DNA of 64,000 nt from Nodularia sphaerocarpa UHCC 0038 (GTDB lineage Bacteria > Cyanobacteriota > Cyanobacteriia > Cyanobacteriales > Nostocaceae). Both the position numbers and the translations under genes were made by a program. Shown piece after piece: positions 16,731 through 25,501 of the stretch. The notes under the pieces are model-generated. The model had not been told where the DNA came from. It did not search any database and was given only the letters and a program-made list of their open reading frames with translations. Location: positions 2,360,356-2,424,355 of the forward strand of contig NZ_CP060140.1 of assembly GCF_022376295.1 (NCBI RefSeq), read 5' to 3'. Position 1 is the stretch's first letter; the number at the start of each line of letters is the position of its first letter.

Positions 16731-18740
16731 TCAGTACGGAAAATACGCAATAATCATAGCAACTTGGGGATGATTACGAGCGATCGCCTCTGGAGCATGA
16801 CCCAGCAGAGAGAAAAGCTGATTTTTATGCTCAACAGTACCATTTAACAGCAGCAAGTCATTATTTTTGAGTAATCGAGAAACTTGGCGGACAAAATTGC
16901 CTCTTACCTTGAGAATTGGTGTATCAGGCGGTAGTTCAATATCAGTAAGTTCAACAGATGCTCCTCGTACTGCTACCACGTGTAAAAGTTGTAGGGAAGC
17001 TTTCAGTTCTGTCGCCAGACTTTTGGCTAATTGGATATTTTGCTTAAAAGAACTAGCGTAAGTTTGTTGAGTGGTAAAAGCGAGAAACACCCGCCCTGTA
17101 TGCTCAATTGGTAATGGAAATCGAGTCACTAAAACTGGTACAAAACTGCGATTCACAATTTTGTCGATCACACCGCCAAATAAGTTTTCCTGATAAGTAG
17201 AGTAACCCTTCCAACCGCAGACAATCACACTAGCTTGTGTTTCTTCAGCCACACGAGCAATACCTTTATCAATTGATTCATCAATGCGACCAATGGGCGT
17301 AACATTGGTAACAGAAGCATGGGCAATCATTTCCGCAGTCGATAATAATTGGTTTTGTCGAGTTTTATCCTCTGGGGAAATAGCGGAATTTTGCTCTAAT
17401 AAAATGTGAAGAGGTAAAAGAGTGCCTTGAGCCGATTTTGCCAGGAGAATTGCTAATTTTAGGAGATTATCTTCGGTACTGGGGTTAGCAACTGGGACTA
17501 AAACGCGATCGCCTATATTTCCTAACTTTGGGTTTTGAGTCGTAACTTCTCCCGGCTTAATTTTTTGTCCCCATTGCGCTGTCACCCAAGGAGAAGCAAC
17601 ACAGGTAACTAAAATCATCGCAATAGTGCCATTGACAGTCAATTGATCAACCAACTCAATCTTATAAGCAACAGTAATCGCCGCTAGAGTAGAAGCAGCT
17701 TGAGCTACCGATAGCCCAAACATCACCATAATATTGTCAAAATTCAATCCAAATAACTTACCAGCACCCCAAGCCGGAATAAACTTGGCAATAATAGCAA
17801 CAAACACCATCACACCTGAGACTACCAGCGCTCGTGGTTCTTGAAACAAAATCCGGGGATTTACCAACATTCCCACAGAAATCAGGAAAAATGGGACAAA
17901 CAGCGTATTACCGATAAATTGAATTCGATTCATCAAGGGGCTAAGTTGCGGTATCAGTTGGGTAATAGCAACTCCCGCTAAAAAAGCCCCAATAATTGGC
18001 TCAATTTGGACTAATTGTGCGCCGTAGGAAACGACAAACAAACTCGCCAAAACAAAGGTAAACTCTGCCCCTTCATCGTGTCCAAAGCGCTGAAAAAACC
18101 AGCGTCCCAGGCGAGGTAGTCCCCACAGCGTCAGGAACGTATAGATAATCAGTGAGGGAATTAGGAATAACCAAAACTGTAAAGTTAAATTACCTTCATG
18201 CGCTCTCACTACCACTGCTAACACTAAAAGTGCCAAAATATTGGTGATTAATGTCCCTCCCAGAGTGGTAGTCATCACCTGCGATCGCATAATACCCAGT
18301 TTGCTGGCTACAGGCAATGCTAGCAAGGTATGAGAGGCGAAACAGGATGCGACCAGAATAGCAGGTAATAAATCGTAGCCGATCACCATCATGGCTCCAG
18401 TACCCAATACCATAGGTACGAGAAAAGTAGCCAAGCCAAAAATCACCGCCTTATCAGCGTTATATTTCATGTCATCCAGGCTGGTTTCTAGTCCTGCCAT
18501 GAACATGAGAAATAATAAACCGACCGTACCCAGTAGTATAATTGTGTTATCTCGCGCTAACAATCCCAGGCCATTTGGACCGACTACGACTCCAGCCAAA
18601 ATTAATCCCACAATCCCAGGTAGGCGAATTTTCTCAAATAACAGGGGAGCGATGAGCATAATCCCCAAAATCATCAAAAATACTGGTACTGGGTCTTTAA
18701 TGGGTGTTGATATGAGGGTAGTCATTAATAAATTAGTCAT
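16731..18740 (-). CDS. CPA2-type cation:proton antiporter with universal-stress-like C-terminus
   Basis: The 669-aa protein has about 12 membrane segments in residues 1-395 (for example PVFLMILGIMLIAPLLF, IVGLILAGVVVGPNGLG, LGTVGLLFLMFMAGLETSL). The GLE and ALPVAS segments match the CPA2 (KefB/NapA-like) fold. Residues 410-669 form two soluble UspA-like halves (VLVPVANPSTEDNLLKLAIL and VIVCGWKGYSTYQENLFGGV). It probably exchanges Na+ or K+ for H+ at a membrane and senses a nucleotide through the tail. It has no TrkA-type domain. Confidence 0.85.
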   Translation of the reverse strand: MTNLLMTTLISTPIKDPVPVFLMILGIMLIAPLLFEKIRLPGIVGLILAGVVVGPNGLGLLARDNTIILLGTVGLLFLMFMAGLETSLDDMKYNADKAVIFGLATFLVPMVLGTGAMMVIGYDLLPAILVASCFASHTLLALPVASKLGIMRSQVMTTTLGGTLITNILALLVLAVVVRAHEGNLTLQFWLFLIPSLIIYTFLTLWGLPRLGRWFFQRFGHDEGAEFTFVLASLFVVSYGAQLVQIEPIIGAFLAGVAITQLIPQLSPLMNRIQFIGNTLFVPFFLISVGMLVNPRILFQEPRALVVSGVMVFVAIIAKFIPAWGAGKLFGLNFDNIMVMFGLSVAQAASTLAAITVAYKIELVDQLTVNGTIAMILVTCVASPWVTAQWGQKIKPGEVTTQNPKLGNIGDRVLVPVANPSTEDNLLKLAILLAKSAQGTLLPLHILLEQNSAISPEDKTRQNQLLSTAEMIAHASVTNVTPIGRIDESIDKGIARVAEETQASVIVCGWKGYSTYQENLFGGVIDKIVNRSFVPVLVTRFPLPIEHTGRVFLAFTTQQTYASSFKQNIQLAKSLATELKASLQLLHVVAVRGASVELTDIELPPDTPILKVRGNFVRQVSRLLKNNDLLLLNGTVEHKNQLFSLLGHAPEAIARNHPQVAMIIAYFPY

Positions 18741-19081
18741 ATCCAGCCCTAAAATTGCGATATCTACGATAAGCTACGCTAACGCCTTTAATTTCATAGC
18801 TATTATTCAGGCGCTATACTTATTTGCACTGACTCAAATATTAGTACCTTCTCAAAACTTCAAGACTATTGACAGTGCTTTAAATATGTATTTTTTTACC
18901 TGAGTATGGGGACAGGTTACTCCCTAGTGGTGCATTAAAGTTAATAGTAATATGAATTTTACCAAGATTAAATGTAAAGTTTTTATAAAATTATTAATAT
19001 AATTTTTTCAGTAAATGTACCCTGACATTGGCAATATCAAAATTAATAGAATAAATACACTAACTAAAGCCATATTTCTCG
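18741..19081. other. AT-rich divergent promoter region
   Basis: This gap separates the antiporter (minus) from a secreted-protein gene (plus). It is AT-rich and must carry both promoters. I see no gene, hairpin or repeat that stands out. Confidence 0.4.
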
Positions 19082-19471
19082 ATGAAATTTTACTCTCAGT
19101 CCTTGGCATTTTTAACTTATTCTTGGGGATTATTAACAATTAGTGTTGCTGTTTCTTTGCCAGCCCAAGCATCAATTGTTTGTGAACCAGGAACAATTAT
19201 TAATCATACCAACAACTCATTAGCCGCTTGTGTCCTTGGTCAAGAGATGACCGTGCAGGTGTCGAGTGCTAATGCAGGGACATCTAACTTTGATTGTCGA
19301 GCCAAAAGTTATATATCTTTTGATGATAAAGGACAGTTTCAAAGTTGCCAACTTGCACAAGAAATTGAAATTAAACAAGGTAATTCTTTGACAAAATGCC
19401 CAGAAGATTATAGGGTATCTGTTTCAGCATTAACTAATGGTAATTTATCAATTAATTGTAGTCCTGAGTAA
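19082..19471 (+). CDS. Small secreted protein of unknown function
   Basis: The 129-aa protein carries a signal peptide (MKFYSQSLAFLTYSWGLLTI ... cleaved after PAQA) and a mature part with five or six cysteines (IVCEPG, LAACVLG, FDCRAKS, QSCQLA, TKCPED, INCSPE). Paired cysteines suggest disulfide bonds in the periplasm or outside the cell. No family is recognised. ATG 19082 is the only sensible start. Confidence 0.6.
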   Translation: MKFYSQSLAFLTYSWGLLTISVAVSLPAQASIVCEPGTIINHTNNSLAACVLGQEMTVQVSSANAGTSNFDCRAKSYISFDDKGQFQSCQLAQEIEIKQGNSLTKCPEDYRVSVSALTNGNLSINCSPE

Positions 19472-19501
19472 TTTGGTAAACTAAACATCAATTGAAGTAC
19501 A

Positions 19502-19692
19502 TCATAGCCCCCTCCTCGCACCCCCCTCAATCCCCCCGCAACGGGGGGAAGAAAAGGATAAACCTTTGATATGGGAGGGGGTTGGGGGTGGGGTTCTTGT
19601 ATCTCACTTAACTGATAACCGCTATATATGTCTTCAAGAATCCTTGCAGAGACGTTGGATACAACGTCTCTACATTCTTTGTCACCAGATGT
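19502..19692. repeat. Cluster of dispersed repeats between convergent genes
   Basis: Positions 19502-19598 hold an imperfect CCCCCTCC...GGAGGGGG hairpin of a repeated type. Positions 19645-19674 hold a slightly degenerate copy of the 30-bp TGTAGAGACGTT palindrome, followed at 19682-19692 by TCACCAGATGT, the right-end sequence of the MITE-like element seen at 23810-23900. The left end of that element is missing here. Confidence 0.6.
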
Positions 19693-19702
19693 CAAATATT
19701 AA

Positions 19703-21610
19703 CTAGACAACAGGAGAAGCTTGCTTTTGAAAGAAAGCAGCCATAACTCTCTCGGCGATTTGACGACTAGTTAAACCTAATTCCGCCTTAGATTCATCAG
19801 GTGTCGCATGGTCTACCAACTCATCTGGTACACCAATCCGCTTGACAGGAACTACAACATCTGCATCTAGTAATGCTTCAGCCACAGCCGAACCAAAACC
19901 ACCCATTACACAGCCTTCTTCCAAAGTGACAACACGGCCAATTTGCTTCGCCAAAGGCAAAATTAATTCTGTATCCAAAGGCTTGACAAAACGAGCATTA
20001 ATCACAGTGGCTTCAATGCCATGTTCGCTGAGAATTTCCGCTACTTGCATACTGGGATATACCATAGTCCCGTAACCGATGAGTAACACATCATCACCGT
20101 TACGAAGAATTTCACCCTTACCAATTTCTAAAGGTTCCCAACCTTCTTCCATCAGGGGAACACCGTAACCGTTACCACGGGGGTAACGCATGGCAATTGG
20201 TCCACTTGTATGGTTAACGCCAGTTACTACCATGCGTTGCAGTTCGGCTTCGTCTTTGGGTGCCATCATCACCATATTGGGGATACAGCGCAGATAAGCG
20301 ATGTCATACATACCTTGGTGTGTCGGACCATCAGCACCAACAATTCCCGCCCTGTCTAAACAGAAGAACACAGGTAGGTTTTGAATACAGACATCATGAA
20401 TTATCTGGTCATAAGCCCGTTGGAGGAAGGTGGAGTAAATAGCAGCCACAGGGCGCATTCCTTCACTAGCCATCGCCGCCGCTAAGGTAATAGCGTGTTG
20501 TTCCGCAATCCCGACATCAATATATTGATTGGGTAGTTTAGCCTGGAGTTTATCTAAACCTGTTCCCGTAGCCATTGCTGCGGTAATTCCCACAATTTTG
20601 GGGTTTTGTTCCGCAAGTTTGACTAAAGTGTGGGAAAAAACTTTGGCGTAAGCGGGAGGTTTGGGCTTCGTTGAGGGAACCGCTTTACCTGTGGTCAAGT
20701 TAAATGGGCTTTGGGCATGGTAGCCTACTTGGTCTAGTTCGGCGATTTCGTAGCCTTTACCTTTAACTGTAATCACATGGACTAAAACTGGCCCTGTCAT
20801 TTCATGTGCTTGGTTGAATGTAGCAATTAATTCTTCTAAATTATGCCCATCCACTGGCCCCATATAAGTAAAGCCTAGTTCTTCAAAGACTGCACCAACT
20901 TTGGGAACGGCTAAACGCTTCATTCCTTCTTTGATGCGTCCCAGTTCGGGAGACAAAGATTCGCCAACAAAGGGAATTTGCTTCAACTGTTCTTCAAAAT
21001 TATCTTTGATAAACTGCACTGGTGCGCTAAGGCGCATTTTATTCAGGTAGCGGGGAATTGCGCCGACGTTGGGAGATATGGACATCTCGTTGTCGTTGAG
21101 AACCACCAGCAGTTTTGTTTTCGGTAAGTGTCCCGCATGGTTGATGGCTTCTAAAGCCATACCGCCAGTTAAAGCACCATCACCAATTACGGCTACTGAT
21201 TTAAATTTTTCTCCTTTCAATTCTCCCGCTAAAGCCATACCCAATGCTGCGGAAATACTGGTAGAAGCGTGTCCAGCACCAAAGTGATCAAATTTGCTTT
21301 CACACCGTTTGAGATAACCAGCAACTCCGGCTTTTTGTCTGAGGGTATGAAAGTCGTTGTAGCGTCCTGTCAGCAGTTTGTGGGGATAAGCTTGATGTCC
21401 CACATCCCAAATGACTTTATCCCGATCCAAATCCAGTGTCTGGTAAAGTCCTATTGTTAACTCTACAACTCCCAACCCAGGGCCGAGATGTCCCCCACTT
21501 GTGGCTACGGTTTGTAGGTGCTTTTGTCGAATCTGATGGGCGATTTGTTGCAATTGTGGGATCGACAAACCATGCAACTGGTTAGGATGGGTGATTTCAC
21601 TCAGATGCAT
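19703..21610 (-). CDS. dxs: 1-deoxy-D-xylulose-5-phosphate synthase
   Basis: Dxs joins pyruvate and glyceraldehyde-3-phosphate to start the MEP isoprenoid pathway that feeds carotenoids, phytol and quinones. The 635-aa protein shows GGHLGPGLGVVELTIGL, the HQAYPHKLLTGR motif with an active-site His, the thiamine-pyrophosphate motif GDGALTGGMALEAINHAG near residue 150, DVGIAEQHAITLAAAMA near 375 (catalytic Glu), DRAGIVGADGPTHQG and RYPRGNG. The start at 21610 (MHLSEITHPNQL) is standard. The SLH gene upstream is 87 bp away on the same strand. Confidence 0.96.
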   Translation of the reverse strand: MHLSEITHPNQLHGLSIPQLQQIAHQIRQKHLQTVATSGGHLGPGLGVVELTIGLYQTLDLDRDKVIWDVGHQAYPHKLLTGRYNDFHTLRQKAGVAGYLKRCESKFDHFGAGHASTSISAALGMALAGELKGEKFKSVAVIGDGALTGGMALEAINHAGHLPKTKLLVVLNDNEMSISPNVGAIPRYLNKMRLSAPVQFIKDNFEEQLKQIPFVGESLSPELGRIKEGMKRLAVPKVGAVFEELGFTYMGPVDGHNLEELIATFNQAHEMTGPVLVHVITVKGKGYEIAELDQVGYHAQSPFNLTTGKAVPSTKPKPPAYAKVFSHTLVKLAEQNPKIVGITAAMATGTGLDKLQAKLPNQYIDVGIAEQHAITLAAAMASEGMRPVAAIYSTFLQRAYDQIIHDVCIQNLPVFFCLDRAGIVGADGPTHQGMYDIAYLRCIPNMVMMAPKDEAELQRMVVTGVNHTSGPIAMRYPRGNGYGVPLMEEGWEPLEIGKGEILRNGDDVLLIGYGTMVYPSMQVAEILSEHGIEATVINARFVKPLDTELILPLAKQIGRVVTLEEGCVMGGFGSAVAEALLDADVVVPVKRIGVPDELVDHATPDESKAELGLTSRQIAERVMAAFFQKQASPVV

Positions 21611-21697
21611 ATTATAGTGTGTTCCTCTCTAAACTCTACTTCTAACATTCTTTGATTTTCCCACGCTGGGGATGCTTCTAAAATTATCCGCTTCCCT

Positions 21698-22411
21698 TTA
21701 AAGTGATTCAGGGCTACGGGTAACACCAGGAACTATTGGCATTTCTGGTTGTGGCTGCTGTCTTTGTAAATATTGACTCAATAAATAAGCCATGTCTCCA
21801 CGGGTCATGGGTCGTAATGGGGAAATGTTATTTTGGTCATCTGTGTTGATAAATCCTTCAGCAACTACTGTGGCGATCGCTCTTCTAGCCCATACTGGAA
21901 TTAATGCTGCATCTGGATGCGGCTCAAGTATTTCCTTTACGGTGCTATCACCAAACTGAAATACACCATAAGCTTGGGCAAAAATCGCCATACCTTCTGC
22001 CCTTGTCACTCTTTGATTAGGGAAGAATAAGTTGCCTCGATATCCTTTCATAATATCAGTTTTAAGCACTGTCTGAATATCATTAAATGCCCAATGGGAA
22101 CGGGGAACATCTGCTACAGTTTTCGCCTCTTGTTGTTTAACAGCTTCGCGTTGGTCGAGTTTAAATGCTTTTACCAAAATGGCAGCTAATTCTGCACGAC
22201 TAATCATCCTTTCTGGATAAAAGTTTCCATCAGGTGAATTGGTCATTAAGTTAGCTGTAATTACCTGTTGAATTGCTTCAGATGGCAATGTTTCAGTGGG
22301 TTCTAGCGCTCTAGCAACACTTAATGGCAGGTTTTGCAGTAGTAATACTAAGAAAAGATTACCTAGCAACTTTCGCATCTTGATCATATTTTTCATTTTG
22401 CTACTCTGCAT
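21698..22411 (-). CDS. SLH-domain secreted protein
   Basis: The 237-aa protein has a signal peptide (LLGNLFLVLLLQNLPLSVARA; start may be Met7, Met9 or Met12) and three S-layer-homology repeats. These are seen as GNFYPERMISRAELAAILVKA, VPRSHWAFNDIQTVLKTDIM with GNLFFPNQRVTRAEGMAIFA, and WARRAIATVVAEGFIN with LRPMTRGDMAYLLSQYL. SLH repeats bind peptidoglycan-linked polymers, and cyanobacterial examples sit in the periplasm or outer membrane. The Pro/Gln tail is probably disordered. Lies upstream of dxs on the same strand. Confidence 0.75.
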   Translation of the reverse strand: MQSSKMKNMIKMRKLLGNLFLVLLLQNLPLSVARALEPTETLPSEAIQQVITANLMTNSPDGNFYPERMISRAELAAILVKAFKLDQREAVKQQEAKTVADVPRSHWAFNDIQTVLKTDIMKGYRGNLFFPNQRVTRAEGMAIFAQAYGVFQFGDSTVKEILEPHPDAALIPVWARRAIATVVAEGFINTDDQNNISPLRPMTRGDMAYLLSQYLQRQQPQPEMPIVPGVTRSPESL

Positions 22412-23007
22412 CTATAAGCAACTGAGATACTCACCTTTTTGGGTGATGCTCTGAAGAATATTGACGCATTTTCACTTGACAAAGTTGCCTTTATTAGGTA
22501 AGGAAGTAATCAGATATCTCTTCTTTAGTAAATCATGGCTCACTAATGATGTGGGTTTACAGTGTTTGCTAATTCAAATTTAATTAAATTCCCTCCTTTT
22601 TGATTAAGCCTGCATAGTCTATATTAACTAACTTTATTGGTACATTTCAGATTATTAGTGTTCAGATTAAATCTAAAATCTTGCTAATTTAAAATGTCAA
22701 GTTACGTTTTATAGTCACTACAGAATAAACCCGAACAGTGGGGCTGTGAGAATGTAACACTGAATAATCAAAATCAAAGTCAAGTAATCATTGTAACGAT
22801 ATTGAAGATAATTTTACGTAGAATTAACTGGAAAATTTAAGCCAGAGAAATATTATAACCTAACTGTAATTATGCGGTTGTGTAGCTGATAAATCATGTA
22901 TTGCGCGGAAATAATGAGGAATTTTGGGTGAGTAAATTGGGAATTGCCGAGGATGTAGTATAGTCGGCTGTGATAGACCATTGAGCCAATATTTCAGGAG
23001 TTTTGGA
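22412..23007. other. Long AT-rich divergent promoter region
   Basis: This nearly 600-bp gap separates the SLH gene (minus) from rpiA (plus). I find no gene or repeat in it. CAGGAG at 22995-23000 is a good ribosome binding site 7 bases before the rpiA ATG. Confidence 0.4.
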
Positions 23008-23718
23008 ATGAGTGCAACAGTAGACCCAGTAAAGTTGATGAAGCAAGAAGTTGGCAAAGCGGCGGCAGCCCTGGTAAAATCAGGCTCGATTGTCGGTTTG
23101 GGTACGGGGTCAACTACAGCTTATACAATTCAGTTTTTAGGCGATCGCATCAAATCCGGTGAACTTAAAGATATAGTGGGTATCCCTACCTCTTTTCAAT
23201 CAGAAGTCCTAGCCAAAGAATACGGCGTACCTCTGACTACATTAGACGCAGTTGACCACATTGATATTGCCATTGATGGGGCTGATGAAGTTGACCCCCA
23301 GAAGAATTTAATCAAAGGCGGTGGTGCAGCACATACCCGCGAAAAAGTAGTAGATTACTTAGCAGCGCAATTTATCGTTGTGGTTGATAGCGGTAAGTTA
23401 GTCGAGCGCTTGGGTTCTACTTTTGCAGTACCTGTAGAAGTCATACCTATGGCTATCACCCCTGTTACCAACGCCATTAAAAAACTCGGTGGTAAACCTG
23501 AACTCCGCATGGGTGTTAAAAAAGCCGGGCCAGTAATTACCGACCAAGGTAACTTTGTCTTAGATGTCAGATTTGATTCTATTGATGACCCTGTTAATTT
23601 AGAGAAAACACTGAATAATATTCCTGGTGTTTTGGAAAACGGCATCTTCGTCAATTGTGTAGATGTAGTTCTAGTAGGCGAAGTTAAAGACGGTCAGCCT
23701 TTAGTGCGTCAACTGTAA
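23008..23718 (+). CDS. rpiA: Ribose-5-phosphate isomerase A
   Basis: RpiA interconverts ribose-5-phosphate and ribulose-5-phosphate in the Calvin cycle and the oxidative pentose phosphate route. The 236-aa protein shows VGLGTGSTTAYTIQFLG near residue 30, the active-site IDGADEVD near 87 and KGGGAAHTREKVV near 100, plus MAITPVTNAIKKLGG. I take ATG 23008 as start because CAGGAG lies 7 bases upstream; a longer frame from TTG 22981 has no such signal. It stands alone on its strand. Confidence 0.95.
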   Translation: MSATVDPVKLMKQEVGKAAAALVKSGSIVGLGTGSTTAYTIQFLGDRIKSGELKDIVGIPTSFQSEVLAKEYGVPLTTLDAVDHIDIAIDGADEVDPQKNLIKGGGAAHTREKVVDYLAAQFIVVVDSGKLVERLGSTFAVPVEVIPMAITPVTNAIKKLGGKPELRMGVKKAGPVITDQGNFVLDVRFDSIDDPVNLEKTLNNIPGVLENGIFVNCVDVVLVGEVKDGQPLVRQL

Positions 23719-23809
23719 GAATGACTGGGGACTGGGAAGGCTTGTAGGGGCGGGTTTAGTAATATCGTCGTTGATCTTGACTCAACTTTATCCATTTTTT
23801 TCGCAATAG

Positions 23810-23900
23810 ACATCTGGTGACAAAAATTGTAGAGACGTTCCATGGAACGTCTCTACAAGGGTTCGGGAAAACCCATATTTAAATTATTTTCACCAGATGT
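23810..23900. mobile_element. MITE-like element with ACATCTGGTGA terminal repeats
   Basis: A 91-bp element with 11-bp terminal inverted repeats (ACATCTGGTGA at 23810-23820; TCACCAGATGT at 23890-23900) and a 30-bp perfect palindrome inside at 23828-23857. A second copy lies at 47424-47510 and a half copy ends at 19692. It codes for nothing and must move, if at all, with an outside transposase. Confidence 0.65.
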
Positions 23901-23943
23901 TTAATGTTTTCTATATAAATTACAGTTAAATAGTTCCAAATCG

Positions 23944-25467
23944 CATAGTCAAATATAGTCAGACATCTGCAATTTAGATTTAAGCAACTCTACTTTTAGC
24001 ATGGACACGCTTAAATAGTGGAGTTATCCGCCTTGGATGTACTACCAGACATCCCCTATCCCTGAGAATAGACTTGAGACAATCAAATCCTTCGGGATTA
24101 CTTTTTCTGCCGATGTTCAGCGCTGCGTTGACATCGGCATGAATCTTAAAACCATCCTGGCTCACATACCACGCTCTTGTGACACGTCGTCCACAGAAGA
24201 TGTGTCTAATCTTGTTGTTAGGTTCATAGATTGGGATCAGATCCCAATCAATAGCAGAAGCCTTGCTGGTATAGCTTTCTTCTGCAACCTGGACGGTGAT
24301 ACCGACTCTTTGTAGTTTGTAAGTCAGAATCTCGATAAATTTAGCGTGTGGTATCTGAGTAAAGTTCTGGTTTGTACGCTTTCCTAAATTAAGATGTGTT
24401 TTGCATTGCTCGTTTTTTCCGATTGAAACGTGAGTTACGCCCAGGCGCAGAAATTCATCTACAATCATTTTTGTGGATTGATGTAGATATGAATCTACAA
24501 AATTATTTCGGTTACGAACTATATTTGCAATTCGCCGCGATTTCCTGTGGACGCTTGGTAGAACGGAGCGAAAAAACGCCACCTGCTTGTTGTAAAACTG
24601 GTTCACTGATTTTAATGGCTTGCCATTCACAATAATCGGCTGTATCTTTAAGTCGTTAAAAACAATCGTCGCTAGATTGTCTAAACCAATATCTATCGCC
24701 GCATTCAACCCAGGATTTAAGCTACAAAAGAAGTCTGATGTTTCGGGAATTTCATAAACTACTTCTAGAACAAAGCATCCGGTTTGGGGAATAATTCGGA
24801 GTTCACACAAGTCTTCCCACTTTAGTCCAGGTTTTACCGGAATCCTGATTGGTGACATTGATGGCACAATGCAACCCTTAGCAAATTCCCTTTTACTAAT
24901 TGCTTGATTATTGAACTTAACTAGGTTTTTATCGTTAACATAACTGGGTGGCTTTGGTCTACCGGTGAACTTACTTGAATCAATTTTATAGGCTGACAAT
25001 GCTTTGTAGTAAGCAATCCACCCATCTGCATTCTGTTTCAAAACCAGTTGGGCTACTTTGGCAGGCATTGATTTATAGTTCTGGTTTTGTTTAAATAAAG
25101 TGTCTAAGCTTGCTTGTGTTTGAGTCCCCCATCTGTAGAAAAAACCTTGACGTTGGGTGAATTGAGCCGTGTTGTAAAGCTGTCGGGAAATAGTGGTAAT
25201 GTCAGTGCAATAATTAAACCATTCATGTCCATACTTGATTATGTGCTTTTCGACTTGATGCATATTAATCAATGTTGGCGATGAAATTAGTATATCAATC
25301 CAAGTTATAGCAACCGCCAAGGAGGTTAAGACATAAACGGATCATAAAACCTAGAAACCAAAAGGGTTTTAACCCAGTCAGGTACGAAATCCCCAAGGTT
25401 TTTGCATAATCAGACAATTTCATCAGGACTGGGTTCTAGACTATATCTGACTATACTAGACTATATT
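23944..25467. mobile_element. tnpB-only element flanked by inverted GACTAT clusters
   Basis: The lone tnpB is bounded by short clusters of one motif in opposite orientation. On the left, CATAGTCAAA and TATAGTCAGA lie at 23944-23963. On the right, three GACTATA/T copies lie at about 25437-25467. TATAGTCAGA (23954-23963) and TCTGACTATA (25446-25455) are a perfect 10-bp inverted pair. True IS605-family ends are not inverted repeats, so these borders are provisional. Confidence 0.4.
23980..25263 (-). CDS. tnpB: TnpB-type RNA-guided nuclease (IS200/IS605 family OrfB)
   Basis: The 427-aa protein (from MHQVEKHIIKYGHEWF) is a TnpB relative of Cas12 nucleases. All three RuvC acidic residues are visible: the Asp in AIDIGLDNLATIV, the Glu in VAEESYTSKAS and the Asp in IHADVNAALNI. 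The CxxC zinc finger of many TnpBs is absent, as in the subgroup that has CGRRVTRAWY-like sequence in that place. No tnpA gene is adjacent. In this family the guide RNA normally overlaps the 3-prime end of the gene; the sequence from about 24100 down to 23950 has hairpins that would fit. An extra 19 codons up to 25320 lack family resemblance. Confidence 0.88.
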   Translation of the reverse strand: MHQVEKHIIKYGHEWFNYCTDITTISRQLYNTAQFTQRQGFFYRWGTQTQASLDTLFKQNQNYKSMPAKVAQLVLKQNADGWIAYYKALSAYKIDSSKFTGRPKPPSYVNDKNLVKFNNQAISKREFAKGCIVPSMSPIRIPVKPGLKWEDLCELRIIPQTGCFVLEVVYEIPETSDFFCSLNPGLNAAIDIGLDNLATIVFNDLKIQPIIVNGKPLKSVNQFYNKQVAFFRSVLPSVHRKSRRIANIVRNRNNFVDSYLHQSTKMIVDEFLRLGVTHVSIGKNEQCKTHLNLGKRTNQNFTQIPHAKFIEILTYKLQRVGITVQVAEESYTSKASAIDWDLIPIYEPNNKIRHIFCGRRVTRAWYVSQDGFKIHADVNAALNIGRKSNPEGFDCLKSILRDRGCLVVHPRRITPLFKRVHAKSRVA

Positions 25468-25501
25468 TTGTTTAAAGTTTTATCATACGTAAAATTAGGC
25501 G

